Below, piece after piece: positions 24,177 through 32,522 of a stretch of DNA of 37,425 nt; the first letter of the stretch is position 1, and every line of letters begins with the position of its first letter. The DNA is from Spirochaeta sp. (GTDB lineage Bacteria; Myxococcota_A; UBA9160; UBA4427): assembly GCA_002691025.1 (NCBI GenBank), contig NZGT01000134.1, positions 9,426-46,850 on the forward strand, written 5' to 3'. Below the pieces are notes generated by a model, which worked only from the letters and a program-made list of their open reading frames with translations, was not told where the DNA came from and ran no database searches. A program made the position numbers and the translations under genes.

Positions 24177-24495
24177 CTCCGGCCAGTCCTGAAAATTCCC
24201 GAGGGAACGCCATTGCAGGATGGCTGGGGCTCTGTAACACTCCGCCGCGTTCATGGAGTTCGCGATCAAGGCGGGCCTCTTCACCTGAGCCCGCAGACGG
24301 CCAGGTGATCCGGTGGTCTAGACTCGATGTGATCCGCGTTCTTTGAAACATGGAGCGAATTTCGGTGGGACCGGTGTGTGGGTCCGACCGGCAAAGACAA
24401 TGAATGATGGAAGTTCCTGCCCGGTTGCTTTCATGGGCGAGCCATCACCAACCCCAGCATAAGCCCCCTCGAAGGGGATCTTGAGGATAGAGAAT
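24177..24495. other. rpsO leader region
   Basis: These 319 bases between truB and rpsO hold no gene I can support. Two RNA hairpins stand out. Bases 24363-24372 pair with 24381-24390 (CGGT and GGACC arms, one G-G mismatch, eight-base loop). CCCC at 24465-24468 pairs with GGGG at 24474-24477, just before the ribosome site of rpsO. Ribosomal protein S15 represses its own mRNA in several bacteria through leader structures, so these are candidates for that role. Confidence 0.5.
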
Positions 24496-24762
24496 TTGAG
24501 TTCCGAGCAAGCCAAGCAGGTGACGATTGAAGAGCATAGGCACCACGAGTCCGACACGGGCTCAACGGAAGTCCAGGTGGCTCTCTTGACCGACCGTCTC
24601 AATCAGCTCTCCTCCCATTTTGAAAAGCACAAGAAAGACCATCATTCGCGTCGCGGACTGCTCAGGATTGTGAGTCAGCGAAGGCGTCTGCTGGACTATC
24701 TCAAGCGAAAGGATTTCGACCGCTACCGCAAGCTCATTGAGAGCCTCGGACTGCGGCGTTAA
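24496..24762 (+). CDS. rpsO: Small ribosomal subunit protein uS15
   Basis: This 88-residue 30S protein binds 16S rRNA and nucleates platform assembly. Signatures: [55 protein letters not shown], and [13 protein letters not shown] at the C-terminus. The TTG at 24496 gives the standard family length of 88 and sits about 10 bases after GAGG; a TTG at 24481 would add five residues. It precedes pnp, the classical order rpsO-pnp. Confidence 0.95.
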   Translation: MSSEQAKQVTIEEHRHHESDTGSTEVQVALLTDRLNQLSSHFEKHKKDHHSRRGLLRIVSQRRRLLDYLKRKDFDRYRKLIESLGLRR

Positions 24763-24962
24763 ACAGGTTTGATGCGGGTGCGGCAAAGGGCCCATGCGCA
24801 AAGAACCATTTGAGGTTTTCGTTGGACCGGGGGGAAAGACGAAGCAAGCCTCAACCCATCCGGGCGATACCGAAATGTCGGTTTCGCGATGAGGTGCGGG
24901 AGTCGGTCATATACCAAGCCAGTGATGCTTTGTGTATGAGTGATCCTGCATTTCAAAGCGAC

Positions 24963-25026
24963 CTCCTTTCCGTTTCGATCCGGACCAATTCCGCCTCACG
25001 CAGCGTCGTGGGAAAGCGGAAAGGAG
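24963..25026 (+). promoter_or_regulatory. Hairpin masking the pnp ribosome-binding site
   Basis: Bases 24963-24972 (CTCCTTTCCG) are perfectly complementary to 25017-25026 (CGGAAAGGAG). The helix extends three more pairs inward (24973-24975 with 25014-25016, one G-U). The 3' arm contains AAGGAG, the Shine-Dalgarno sequence of pnp. The loop carries a small hairpin (CACG/CGTG). In E. coli the pnp leader forms a long stem cut by RNase III, after which PNPase represses its own synthesis; this stem occupies a comparable position, but the mechanism here is inferred. Confidence 0.65.
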
Positions 25027-25035
25027 AACATAGAT

Positions 25036-27222
25036 ATGCCCTATTGGTTTGAACCGACGACCACATCCATCGAGATCGGTGGTCGTCCCATGACCCTGGA
25101 AACGGGTCGAATGGCCAAGCAAGCCGCCGGATCCGTGGTGGTCAGCTATGGCGGAACTTCTGTCCTGGTGACAGCGGTTCACTCGAAGCCCCGCCCCGGG
25201 ATTGATTTCTTTCCTCTGACCGTCGACTTCGTCGAGAAGTTTGCGGCGGCGGGCAAGATCCCCGGCGGTTTCTTCAAGCGCGAGGGACGTCTCTCGGATC
25301 GAGAGGTCCTGGTTTCGCGGTTCATCGATCGTTCCATTCGCCCTCTCTTTGCGGACGGCTACAACGATGACACGCAGATCACCGCGACGGTGCTTTCTTC
25401 GGATCCCGATTCGTCTGCGGATATGTGCGCGTTTGTCGGCGCTTCAGCCGCGTTGTCGATTTCGGATCTGCCCTTCCTCGGCCCGATCGGGGCTGTGCGG
25501 ATCTGCCGGGCGGATGGCGAGTTCATCATCAATCCGAACCCCGAACAACGAGAGGGCGCCGAGCTTGAGTTGATTGTGGCCGGTACCCGCGGCTCCATCG
25601 TCATGGTCGAAGGTGGAGGCGACCAGATTGCCGAAGCCGAAATGCTGGTGGCTCTCAAGCATGCGCATGAGAAGATCCTGGAGATCATCGACGTCATCGA
25701 AGCCTTCCAGAAGCAGGTCGGCAAGGAGAAACTGGTTCCGGCGGAACCCGAAGACCTTTCCGAACTGGAGTCTGAAATCCGGGCCAAGGCTGGCGATCAA
25801 CTGTCAGAAGCCTTCCAGATTCGCGCCAAGCACGAGCGCAGCGCGGCCGTGAAGGAGATCGAGAAGGGCGTGATCAACGAGTACGTGGACGCCTACTCGA
25901 ACGAGAAGGTTGAAATCGACACGCTGGCCGGCTGGGAAGGTCGCCGGACGGGGCTCGCTTCGTTGCGTGGCAACGTTTCCCACCTCCTGCACGACATCGG
26001 CGCTGACCTGATGCGCGATCGTGTGCTGGCGACGGGAGAGCGTATCGACGGTCGAAAGAACAACGATATCCGTCAGATCGCTTGTGAGGTCCGTGCTGTG
26101 ACGCGTCCTCATGGTGTGGCGCTCTTTACGCGTGGTGAAACGCAGGCCATGGTCAACTGCACGTTGGGTAGTGGTTCCGACGAGCAGACCATCGACGGGA
26201 TGGTGGGTCGTTTCAAGAAGGCCTTCATGCTTCATTACAATTTCCCTCCCTTTTCGGTGGGAGAGGCCCGGCCGCTGCGCGGTCCCGGCCGACGGGAAGT
26301 GGGACATGGCACGCTGGCGGAAAGAGCCATCACACCGGTCCTGCCCGAGCATGAGGACTTTCCCTACACGATTCGTCTGGTGAGTGAGACGCTGGAATCA
26401 AACGGGTCTTCTTCGATGGCTGCGGTCTGTGGATCGACGCTGGCTCTGCTCGACTCCGGTGTGCCGATCAAGGCTCCGGTGGCGGGTATTGCCATGGGTC
26501 TGATTACAGACGGCAAGAGGACCGTGATCCTCTCGGATATTCTCGGTGACGAGGATCATCTCGGCGACATGGACTTCAAGGTCGCAGGGACCGAAGAGGG
26601 CATCACAGCACTCCAGATGGATATCAAGGTCAAGCAGATTGACTGGGATATCATGGAGAATGCGCTGGCCCAGGCACGAGAAGGTCGACTGCACATCCTG
26701 AACTGCATGCGAGAAGAGACGGCCTCTGATCTCGGCAACCTGGAGCCGCGAGAGGAGCTGCATGAGTTTGCTCCGAGGCTTGAGGTCATGTTCGTCAAGC
26801 CGGATCGGATTCGGGATATCATTGGCCCTGGAGGCAAGGTGATCCGAGCGATCCAGGAGACGACCGGCGCCAAGATTGATGTCGAGGATTCCGGACGGGT
26901 TTCGATTTTCGGTCCGGATGGCGCATCCGTCGAACAGGCGTTGTCGATGGTGGGCGAACTCACCCAGGAAGCTGAAATCGGCAAGATCTACCTGGCCAAG
27001 GTCAAGCGGGTCGCTGATTTCGGTGCTTTCGCGGAGATCTTCCCCGGGACTGACGGTCTGATTCACATCAGCCATCTCGCGGACGGTCGAGTCGATAACG
27101 TGACCGATGTGGTTTCCGAGGGTGATGAAGTACTGGCCAAGTGCATCGATATCGACCCGGCCGGTCGGATCCGCCTTTCGCGAAAGGAAGCGCTGGCTGA
27201 GACGGCCACGGAAGGCGAATAA
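25036..27222 (+). CDS. pnp: Polyribonucleotide nucleotidyltransferase (PNPase)
   Basis: This 728-residue phosphate-dependent 3'-5' exoribonuclease acts in RNA decay. Two RNase PH domains are visible (first: ETGRMAKQAAGSVVVSYGGTSVLV, RSIRPLFADGY; second: ATGERIDGRKNNDIRQIACEV, LFTRGETQAMVNCTLG). The catalytic segment ILGDEDHLGDMDFKVAGT lies at about residue 500. A KH domain (IRDIIGPGGKVIRAIQETTGAKIDVED) and an S1 domain (YLAKVKRVADFGAFAEIFPGTDGLIHIS) follow, and the protein ends soon after S1 without a long tail. The ATG at 25036 follows AAGGAG by 9 bases; the longer frame from 24940 runs through the leader hairpin and is non-homologous. Confidence 0.97.
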   Translation: MPYWFEPTTTSIEIGGRPMTLETGRMAKQAAGSVVVSYGGTSVLVTAVHSKPRPGIDFFPLTVDFVEKFAAAGKIPGGFFKREGRLSDREVLVSRFIDRSIRPLFADGYNDDTQITATVLSSDPDSSADMCAFVGASAALSISDLPFLGPIGAVRICRADGEFIINPNPEQREGAELELIVAGTRGSIVMVEGGGDQIAEAEMLVALKHAHEKILEIIDVIEAFQKQVGKEKLVPAEPEDLSELESEIRAKAGDQLSEAFQIRAKHERSAAVKEIEKGVINEYVDAYSNEKVEIDTLAGWEGRRTGLASLRGNVSHLLHDIGADLMRDRVLATGERIDGRKNNDIRQIACEVRAVTRPHGVALFTRGETQAMVNCTLGSGSDEQTIDGMVGRFKKAFMLHYNFPPFSVGEARPLRGPGRREVGHGTLAERAITPVLPEHEDFPYTIRLVSETLESNGSSSMAAVCGSTLALLDSGVPIKAPVAGIAMGLITDGKRTVILSDILGDEDHLGDMDFKVAGTEEGITALQMDIKVKQIDWDIMENALAQAREGRLHILNCMREETASDLGNLEPREELHEFAPRLEVMFVKPDRIRDIIGPGGKVIRAIQETTGAKIDVEDSGRVSIFGPDGASVEQALSMVGELTQEAEIGKIYLAKVKRVADFGAFAEIFPGTDGLIHISHLADGRVDNVTDVVSEGDEVLAKCIDIDPAGRIRLSRKEALAETATEGE

Positions 27223-27231
27223 GGCCTTTTG

Positions 27232-27690
27232 ATGACCGATGTGGTTTCGGTTCGCATAGCGCGGCAGCCCGGAAGTGACGGGCTGCCGTTGCCTGCGTTC
27301 GCCACAAGCGGGTCGGCGGGCATGGATCTTTGCGCGGCCGTCGAGTCCGAAGAGACTCTGGAACCCGGTGAACGTCGGCTGGTTCCGACGGGTTTTGCCA
27401 TCCAACTACCGGAGGGCTTCGAGGCGCAGGTTCGGCCTCGGAGTGGCCTGGCTCTGCGGCATGGAGTCACGGTGGCCAATGCGCCCGGCACGGTGGACAG
27501 CGACTACCGAGGGGAGATCAAGGTCATCTTGATCAACCTTGGGCAGGAAGCCTATACGTTTGCCCGCGGCGAACGGATCGCTCAACTGGTGGTGGCCCCG
27601 GTCAGTCGGGTCGAGTTGTTGGAAGTGAAGGAACTCGGCGAGACTCAGCGAGGCGCCGGTGGCTTCGGGCACACGGGTCAGTCGAGCTGA
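27232..27690 (+). CDS. dut: dUTP diphosphatase
   Basis: This 152-residue trimeric enzyme hydrolyses dUTP to dUMP and keeps uracil out of DNA. All five motifs are present: [13 protein letters not shown] (1), [12 protein letters not shown] (2), [19 protein letters not shown] (3), [13 protein letters not shown] (4) and [11 protein letters not shown] (5). It begins nine bases after the pnp stop with AAGG just upstream, so it is probably co-transcribed with pnp. The M16 peptidase gene often found between pnp and dut is absent. Confidence 0.96.
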   Translation: MTDVVSVRIARQPGSDGLPLPAFATSGSAGMDLCAAVESEETLEPGERRLVPTGFAIQLPEGFEAQVRPRSGLALRHGVTVANAPGTVDSDYRGEIKVILINLGQEAYTFARGERIAQLVVAPVSRVELLEVKELGETQRGAGGFGHTGQSS

Positions 27691-27771
27691 CAAGAGGGCC
27701 TCTCGGCCTTGATTGGGGTGGGCTTTTCCGGTCCCCGGAGTCGTCCCGGCTTCTGTTGTATGCTTCCGGCC

Positions 27772-28770
27772 ATGAGCGAACCCACACCCGAGGATCAGAA
27801 CGACGGGATGAGGGGGTCAGAGGGTGTTCATCCCCGGCCGTCCACGCCCTTGCCCGAGTCCACGGTTCGCAAACCGTTGAGTGATCTGACTCGGCGCTTG
27901 TTGACGGCGGCTTTCCTGGTTCCTCTGGTCACCTATCTCATCGTGATCGGGGGGTATGCCTACCTGATTGGCGTTCTGGTTTTCGGTCTGCTGGCCCAGA
28001 TGGAGTTCTACCGGCTCATCGAGGGCAAAGGAGCCCATCCTCTGGTCCTGACGGGGTTGGGGTTTGGCGCCGCGGTGATTGCGGTGGCCTGGGTGGGCAG
28101 TGGCTACCTGGCGACGCTCCTCATGACCGCCTCTCTTCTGGTCTTGATGGTGGCTCAGTTACGAAAGGCGCAGATCCAGGAAGCCCTGGCGAGCATTTCC
28201 GGGACCTTCTTCGGTGTTTTCTATGTGGCCTGGCTTCTCTCGCACGCCGTGCTGCTTCGTTTCTTCTACAACTCCGCGGCCGATCGATATGGGACCGAAG
28301 ATCTGTTTGATCTGGGCGTGGATCCCGATTCCGGCATCTTCCTGATGCTCTTCTGTGTGGTGGTGGTCGTTTTGTGTGACGCCGGAGCCTACTTTGCAGG
28401 ACGTGCCTGGGGGCGCCACAAATTGGCCCCGGAAGTGAGTCCCAACAAGAGTGTCGAGGGGGCCCTTGGTGGAATCGTGATCGGCACGCTCGGGGGCCTG
28501 TTCGTCAAATTTGTTTTTGATCTCTTCTGGCCCTCGCTGTCCGCTTTTCTGCCGTGGCCGGTGGCCATGGGGCTGGCCTTCGTGCTTTGCCCGGTGGGCA
28601 TCATCGGCGACCTGGTGGAGTCTCTTTTGAAACGGGATGCGGACATCAAGGATACCGGTGCGCTTCTGCCCGGCATGGGCGGCGTGCTTGACCGCATCGA
28701 TGCGGTGCTTCTCGCCCTGCCTGTGATGTTCTACTTGCTGCTGGGCTACCTCTGGTTGCAGCTCGGCTAA
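27772..28770 (+). CDS. cdsA: Phosphatidate cytidylyltransferase (CDP-diacylglycerol synthase)
   Basis: This is an inner-membrane protein of about 332 residues with many hydrophobic helices. It makes CDP-diacylglycerol, the precursor of all phospholipids, and so links to pgsA at the window end. The signature near the C-terminus reads GIIGDLVESLLKRDADIKD followed by LLPGMGGVLDRIDA. The PGHGG of most enzymes is PGMGG here, a substitution of His by Met. The N-terminus before the first helix is a polar region of about 45 residues (SEPTPEDQNDGMRGSEG). The start is uncertain: ATG 27772 is given, ATG 27760 or TTG 27709 are possible, and none has a strong ribosome site. Confidence 0.92.
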   Translation: MSEPTPEDQNDGMRGSEGVHPRPSTPLPESTVRKPLSDLTRRLLTAAFLVPLVTYLIVIGGYAYLIGVLVFGLLAQMEFYRLIEGKGAHPLVLTGLGFGAAVIAVAWVGSGYLATLLMTASLLVLMVAQLRKAQIQEALASISGTFFGVFYVAWLLSHAVLLRFFYNSAADRYGTEDLFDLGVDPDSGIFLMLFCVVVVVLCDAGAYFAGRAWGRHKLAPEVSPNKSVEGALGGIVIGTLGGLFVKFVFDLFWPSLSAFLPWPVAMGLAFVLCPVGIIGDLVESLLKRDADIKDTGALLPGMGGVLDRIDAVLLALPVMFYLLLGYLWLQLG

Positions 28771-28862
28771 GCGAAGCCGGATCAGGCTTTTCGGGCCGTG
28801 TCCTCATCGACTTTGCGGCCAGCCAGGGAGCGAGCCGGTTCCCCTGGGTGAGGAAAAGTTTC

Positions 28863-29279
28863 ATGAAACAAGATGAATCTCCGACCGACTCTCCGGTTTC
28901 TCGAGATCCCTCGCGTGCCAAACAGTTTTTGACTGCGCTTCTGGCGGGCGGGGTGGTGGACGCGGTGGACCTCGCCACCTTTGGCCCGATTGGGCTGGCT
29001 CTGGGGCTCTTGGCGGGCGGAGCCGTCGGTTGGTGGCTCGCGCCGAGTCTGGGGTTGGGAGCGGGTCGTCGTTGGCTGGGGGCGACGCTGGCCGGCCTGT
29101 ATTGCATGACGCCTCTGACCGCCTTGATGCCGGTGGCTTCGGTGGCGGCGGCTCTTTCCAGTCTTTTGGGCAAGGACGCGGCCCCGACAGGGGAGACCCA
29201 GGCGGCGGGGGACGCCGCTCCTTCGGACGCCATCGATGTCGAATTTACAACTGTGACGGAAGAGCGGAAAACGCGTTGA
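28863..29279 (+). CDS. Small Gly/Ala-rich membrane protein
   Basis: A 138-residue protein of unrecognised family. A polar N-terminus (KQDESPTDSPVSRDPSRAK) leads into hydrophobic stretches FLTALLAGGVVDAVDLATFG, PIGLALGLLAGGAVGWWLAP and RWLGATLAGLYCMTPLTALMPVASVAAALSSLLG, giving two to three probable membrane helices, then an acidic tail (DAIDVEFTTVTEERKTR). The ATG at 28863 follows GAGGAAAAG; the in-frame GTG at 28848 would add five residues. It lies alone between cdsA and purF, each separated by 90-220 bases. No function can be assigned. Confidence 0.75.
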   Translation: MKQDESPTDSPVSRDPSRAKQFLTALLAGGVVDAVDLATFGPIGLALGLLAGGAVGWWLAPSLGLGAGRRWLGATLAGLYCMTPLTALMPVASVAAALSSLLGKDAAPTGETQAAGDAAPSDAIDVEFTTVTEERKTR

Positions 29280-29323
29280 GTCCAGGGGCACGCTCCGATA
29301 CAATGAGGCTCGTGTCGGATCGC

Positions 29324-29343
29324 TGAGGATCTATTTATCCTCA
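29324..29343. other. 7-bp hairpin upstream of purF
   Basis: TGAGGAT at 29324-29330 pairs perfectly with ATCCTCA at 29337-29343 around a CTATTT loop. It has no T-tract. It is either an operator-like dyad or the processed end of the upstream membrane-protein transcript; neither role is established. Confidence 0.35.
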
Positions 29344-29415
29344 CGCCACGAGACGAGGGGATGGGCTGACCGTGGATCGACGGAGTGCCGCTCGGATCTG
29401 GAATGAGAAAACACA

Positions 29416-29444
29416 AGCGCCTGGTTTCTGGGGCGCTCGTTTTT
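29416..29444 (+). terminator. Terminator/attenuator-like hairpin before purF
   Basis: AGCGCC at 29416-29421 pairs with GGCGCT at 29432-29437, with a ten-base loop, followed by CG and five T (29440-29444). It lies about 55 bases before the purF ATG and 137 bases after the preceding gene, so it could terminate that transcript or attenuate purF. Confidence 0.45.
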
Positions 29445-29499
29445 GCGTCTGCGCTCCGGTTTCGTTGTTCCTGGATCTCGCCGTGGGGGGGAGGGTGTG

Positions 29500-30987
29500 A
29501 TGAAATTCCGTCTTCCGTTGACGCCTGAGGCCGAGCAAGAACTGGCTCGCGAACGCGACGCCGCCCATTTTCACGATGAGTGTGGTGTCTTCGGCATCCA
29601 TGGTCATGACGAAGCCGCGCATATCACGTACCTCGGGCTCTACGCTCTTCAGCACCGCGGGCAGGAAAGTTGCGGGATCGTGGCCTCCAGCGGTCGCGAA
29701 CATCTGGCTCATCGAGCCATGGGTCTGGTGGCCGATACGTTCGGTGAAAAAGCGCTCTCCCGCCTCGGAGGGCGGCACGCTGTCGGGCACGTTCGCTATT
29801 CGACCTCCGGCGAAAGTCATCTCCGGAATGCCCAGCCCATTTGTGCGAATACGGATGGCGGACCGGTTTCGATCGCGCATAACGGCAATATCGTCAACGC
29901 CGTGGCCATCCGTCGTGAGTTGGAAGGCCGAGGGGCCATCTTCAGTTCGACGTCCGACAGTGAAGTGCTGCTGCATCTTCTGGCCCGCTCGCGTGAGAAC
30001 ACCATGGAAGACCGTTTCATCGATGCCATCAGCCGGGTGAAAGGGGCTTTCAGTCTCGCCTTGCTGACAGACGACGCGATGATCGGAGCCCGGGACCCGA
30101 GCGGCTTTCGGCCCCTTAGCCTGGGCCGCCTGGATGGCGCCTGGGTGCTGGCCAGTGAGACCTGCGCACTGGATCTGATCGGAGCCACCTTTGAGCGCGA
30201 TGTGGAGCCCGGCGAGGTCGTGGTGATCCGCCGTGGTCGGTTGCGAAGCCTTCGCCCCCTGTCCCGATCTGCGTCCCGGCATTTCTGCATTTTCGAGTAC
30301 ATGTATTTCGCCCGCCCCGATTCGAATCTCATGGGGCAGAACGTGTATGCCTATCGCAAGGAACTCGGCCGCGTACTGGCCCGTGAGCAGTCGGTCACCG
30401 CGGACATGGTGGTTCCTGTTCTCGATTCGGGGAATGCGGCGGCTCTGGGTTATGCCGAGGAGTCGGGTATCCCCTATGACACGGCGCTGATCCGCAATCA
30501 CTATGTCCGGCGCACCTTCATCGAGCCCGCCCAGTCGATCCGGAATTTCGGGGTCAAGGTCAAGCACAATGCCATCCGTAGCTTCCTGGCGGGCAAGCGT
30601 GTGATTCTCATTGACGACTCCATCGTGCGCGGGACCACGCTGATCAAGATCGTCGCCATGTTGCGTGCGGCCGGCGTCCGCGAAGTGCATATCCGGATTT
30701 CAAGTCCGCCCTCCACGGGGTCCTGTTACTACGGTGTCGACACGCCGAACAAGGAAGAGCTCATCGCCTATCGGCATACGGTGGACGAGATCCGTGACAT
30801 GATGGGCGCTGACTCGCTGGCCTACCTGTCTCTGGAAGGGCTTCGACGACTGGCCGACCAGGAACTGAAGTCGGGCATCTGTGACGGTTGTTTCTCGGGT
30901 GTCTACCCGGTTCCTGTGAATGTGGAAGAAGATCGGCCGCAGCTCTCGCTCTTTCGGGCTGTCGAGGATGAGCCTGATTCAGAGTGA
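29500..30987 (+). CDS. purF: Amidophosphoribosyltransferase (Fe-S type)
   Basis: This 495-residue enzyme catalyses the first committed step of purine synthesis, PRPP + glutamine to phosphoribosylamine. A 27-residue propeptide precedes the N-terminal nucleophile Cys28 (HDECGVFGIHG). The glutaminase domain includes LQHRGQESCGI and GHVRYSTSG. The phosphoribosyltransferase domain has the PRPP loop VILIDDSIVRGTT. Cysteines at positions matching the [4Fe-4S] ligands of the Bacillus-type enzyme are present (HFCIFEYMYFARPDS, SCYYGVDTP, CDGCFSG), which indicates a propeptide-processed, oxygen-sensitive form. The ATG at 29500 follows GGGAGGG. Usual neighbours such as purL or cvpA are absent. Confidence 0.95.
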   Translation: MKFRLPLTPEAEQELARERDAAHFHDECGVFGIHGHDEAAHITYLGLYALQHRGQESCGIVASSGREHLAHRAMGLVADTFGEKALSRLGGRHAVGHVRYSTSGESHLRNAQPICANTDGGPVSIAHNGNIVNAVAIRRELEGRGAIFSSTSDSEVLLHLLARSRENTMEDRFIDAISRVKGAFSLALLTDDAMIGARDPSGFRPLSLGRLDGAWVLASETCALDLIGATFERDVEPGEVVVIRRGRLRSLRPLSRSASRHFCIFEYMYFARPDSNLMGQNVYAYRKELGRVLAREQSVTADMVVPVLDSGNAAALGYAEESGIPYDTALIRNHYVRRTFIEPAQSIRNFGVKVKHNAIRSFLAGKRVILIDDSIVRGTTLIKIVAMLRAAGVREVHIRISSPPSTGSCYYGVDTPNKEELIAYRHTVDEIRDMMGADSLAYLSLEGLRRLADQELKSGICDGCFSGVYPVPVNVEEDRPQLSLFRAVEDEPDSE

Positions 30988-31043
30988 GTCTTCGGTGCCC
31001 GGCGACACCGTGAGTCTGTCCGGGGTGTCTTGAGGAGGTCTTG

Positions 31044-32432
31044 ATGAACGTGCCGGGGCAGTTGGATCGTGCGGAGCTTGAAGCCGGAATCCGTTCGGGT
31101 GAGATCGAGACGGTCATGACCGTCTTTCCTGACCTCTATGGTCGCCTGATGGGAAAGCGGATGGTGGGACGCTTCTTCCTGGACGAGATTGCGGATGGCG
31201 CCTGGCACGCATGCGATTACCTCCTGGCCAGCGATATGGAGATGGAACCGACTCCGGGTTTTTCGTTTACCAGTTGGGAGTCGGGTTACGGTGACATGCG
31301 TGCGGTGCCGGATTGGACTTCGGTTCGTCGAGCCGCATGGCTGGAGAAGACGGTCATCGTGATGTGCGATTTGTTGCACGAGGAAGAGGATCGGCCCATT
31401 GCCGTTTCGCCTCGGAGCATCCTGGCGGCCCAGTTGGCTCAAGCTTCAGAGAAGGGCATCGTCCCCCATTTCGGCAGTGAGCTCGAGTTCTTCCTGTTTC
31501 GCGACAGTTTTTCCTCGGCTCGATCCAAGGGGTATGCCGATCTGGATCTGAGTCAGGCCTATAACGAGGACTATCATATTCTTTCGGGTGGTTTTGCCGA
31601 GCCTGTGGTGGGTGGAATACGTCGAGCGGCCGACGCCTCGGGTATCCCGGTCGAGTTCAGCAAAGGGGAGGCGAGTCCGGGGCAACACGAGATCAACCTC
31701 CGCTATGCACAAGGCATGGAGATGGCCGATCGTCATGTGATCTACAAGTTGGCCGCAAAAGAAGTGGCGGCGCAGCACGATTCTTCTTTGACCTTCATGG
31801 CGAAGTGGCACACAGACCATGCGGGAAACAGCCTCCACGTTCATATGAGCTTCATGGATCCGGAAGGCGCTTCGCTTTTTTCCGGCGAGGGCGACGCGAT
31901 TCCCGGAACCCAGGCGCGGCCGAGCGATTGTTTCCGGCATGCGGTGGGCGGGCTGCTTCAGCATGCCTCGGCTCTGGCCATGCTCTTTGCGCCCAATCCG
32001 AACTCCTACAAACGTTACGTAGAAGATACGTTCGCCCCGACCCGGGTCGCCTGGAGTTACGACAACCGGACGGTGGGCTTCCGGGTGGTGGGTCACGGTG
32101 CAGGCCTGAGGGTGGAGTGCCGGATTCCGGGCGGCGACGCCAACCCCTACCTCGTCTATGCGGGGCTTCTGGCGGCGGCCCTGGATGGCCTGGAGCAGAA
32201 GACGGACCCGGGGCCTCTTTTCGAGGGGAATGGCTATCTGGCGGATCATCTGGCTCGGGTCCCGCATACGTTGCGGGAGGCCATCGAGGCTTTCGGTGCG
32301 AGCCCCTTCCCACGGAAGGCCTTTGGGCCCGACGTGGTAGAGCATCTTTTGCACTTTGCCCGAACGGAACTGCAGGCTTCAGAGCGGGCCGTCACGGACT
32401 ACGAGCGAAACCGCTATTTCGAACGGATCTGA
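31044..32432 (+). CDS. Glutamine synthetase family protein (GlnA-like, probable gamma-glutamyl ligase)
   Basis: A 462-residue protein of the glutamine synthetase superfamily. It has the beta-grasp N-domain (TVFPDLYGRLMGKRM) and the catalytic barrel motifs: FGSELEFFLF (metal Glu), EASPGQHEINLRYA, KWHTDHAGNSLHVHMSF, NPNSYKRYVEDTFAPTRVAWSYDNRTVGFRV (nucleotide/glutamate) and VECRIPGGDANPYLVYA. The C-terminal adenylylation-site segment of the canonical ammonia-assimilating enzyme is not seen. It resembles GlnA-like and polyamine- or amine-glutamylating ligases, so an amine substrate is more likely than ammonia, but this is not proven. The ATG at 31044 follows GAGGAGG. It lies 56 bases after purF; no amine-degradation genes are adjacent. 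Confidence 0.88.
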   Translation: MNVPGQLDRAELEAGIRSGEIETVMTVFPDLYGRLMGKRMVGRFFLDEIADGAWHACDYLLASDMEMEPTPGFSFTSWESGYGDMRAVPDWTSVRRAAWLEKTVIVMCDLLHEEEDRPIAVSPRSILAAQLAQASEKGIVPHFGSELEFFLFRDSFSSARSKGYADLDLSQAYNEDYHILSGGFAEPVVGGIRRAADASGIPVEFSKGEASPGQHEINLRYAQGMEMADRHVIYKLAAKEVAAQHDSSLTFMAKWHTDHAGNSLHVHMSFMDPEGASLFSGEGDAIPGTQARPSDCFRHAVGGLLQHASALAMLFAPNPNSYKRYVEDTFAPTRVAWSYDNRTVGFRVVGHGAGLRVECRIPGGDANPYLVYAGLLAAALDGLEQKTDPGPLFEGNGYLADHLARVPHTLREAIEAFGASPFPRKAFGPDVVEHLLHFARTELQASERAVTDYERNRYFERI

Positions 32433-32522
32433 GCTGGATTCGGTTCGCCTGCCAGTCGGGTCCTGCCCGCGAAACGACGCTGTGTCATTTTTTGTCCTCG
32501 TTCACCCGATACGGGGAAGGCG

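Noticed and set aside
24220-24260. Possible promoter TTGCAG...TAACAC in the rpsO leader
   Set aside because: Each box matches only three of six consensus positions.
22953-24284. 443-codon minus-strand frame across rbfA and truB
   Set aside because: Both plus-strand genes are well supported; the antisense product has no motif.
28774-28792. Weak hairpin AAGCC/GGCTT after cdsA
   Set aside because: Only five pairs and a three-T tail; too weak to call a terminator.
29341-30690. 449-codon minus-strand frame antisense to purF
   Set aside because: Shadow of purF, no domain, no ribosome site.
32478-32493. Run of six T after the glutamine-synthetase-like gene
   Set aside because: The preceding stem is only three pairs, so an intrinsic terminator is not supported.
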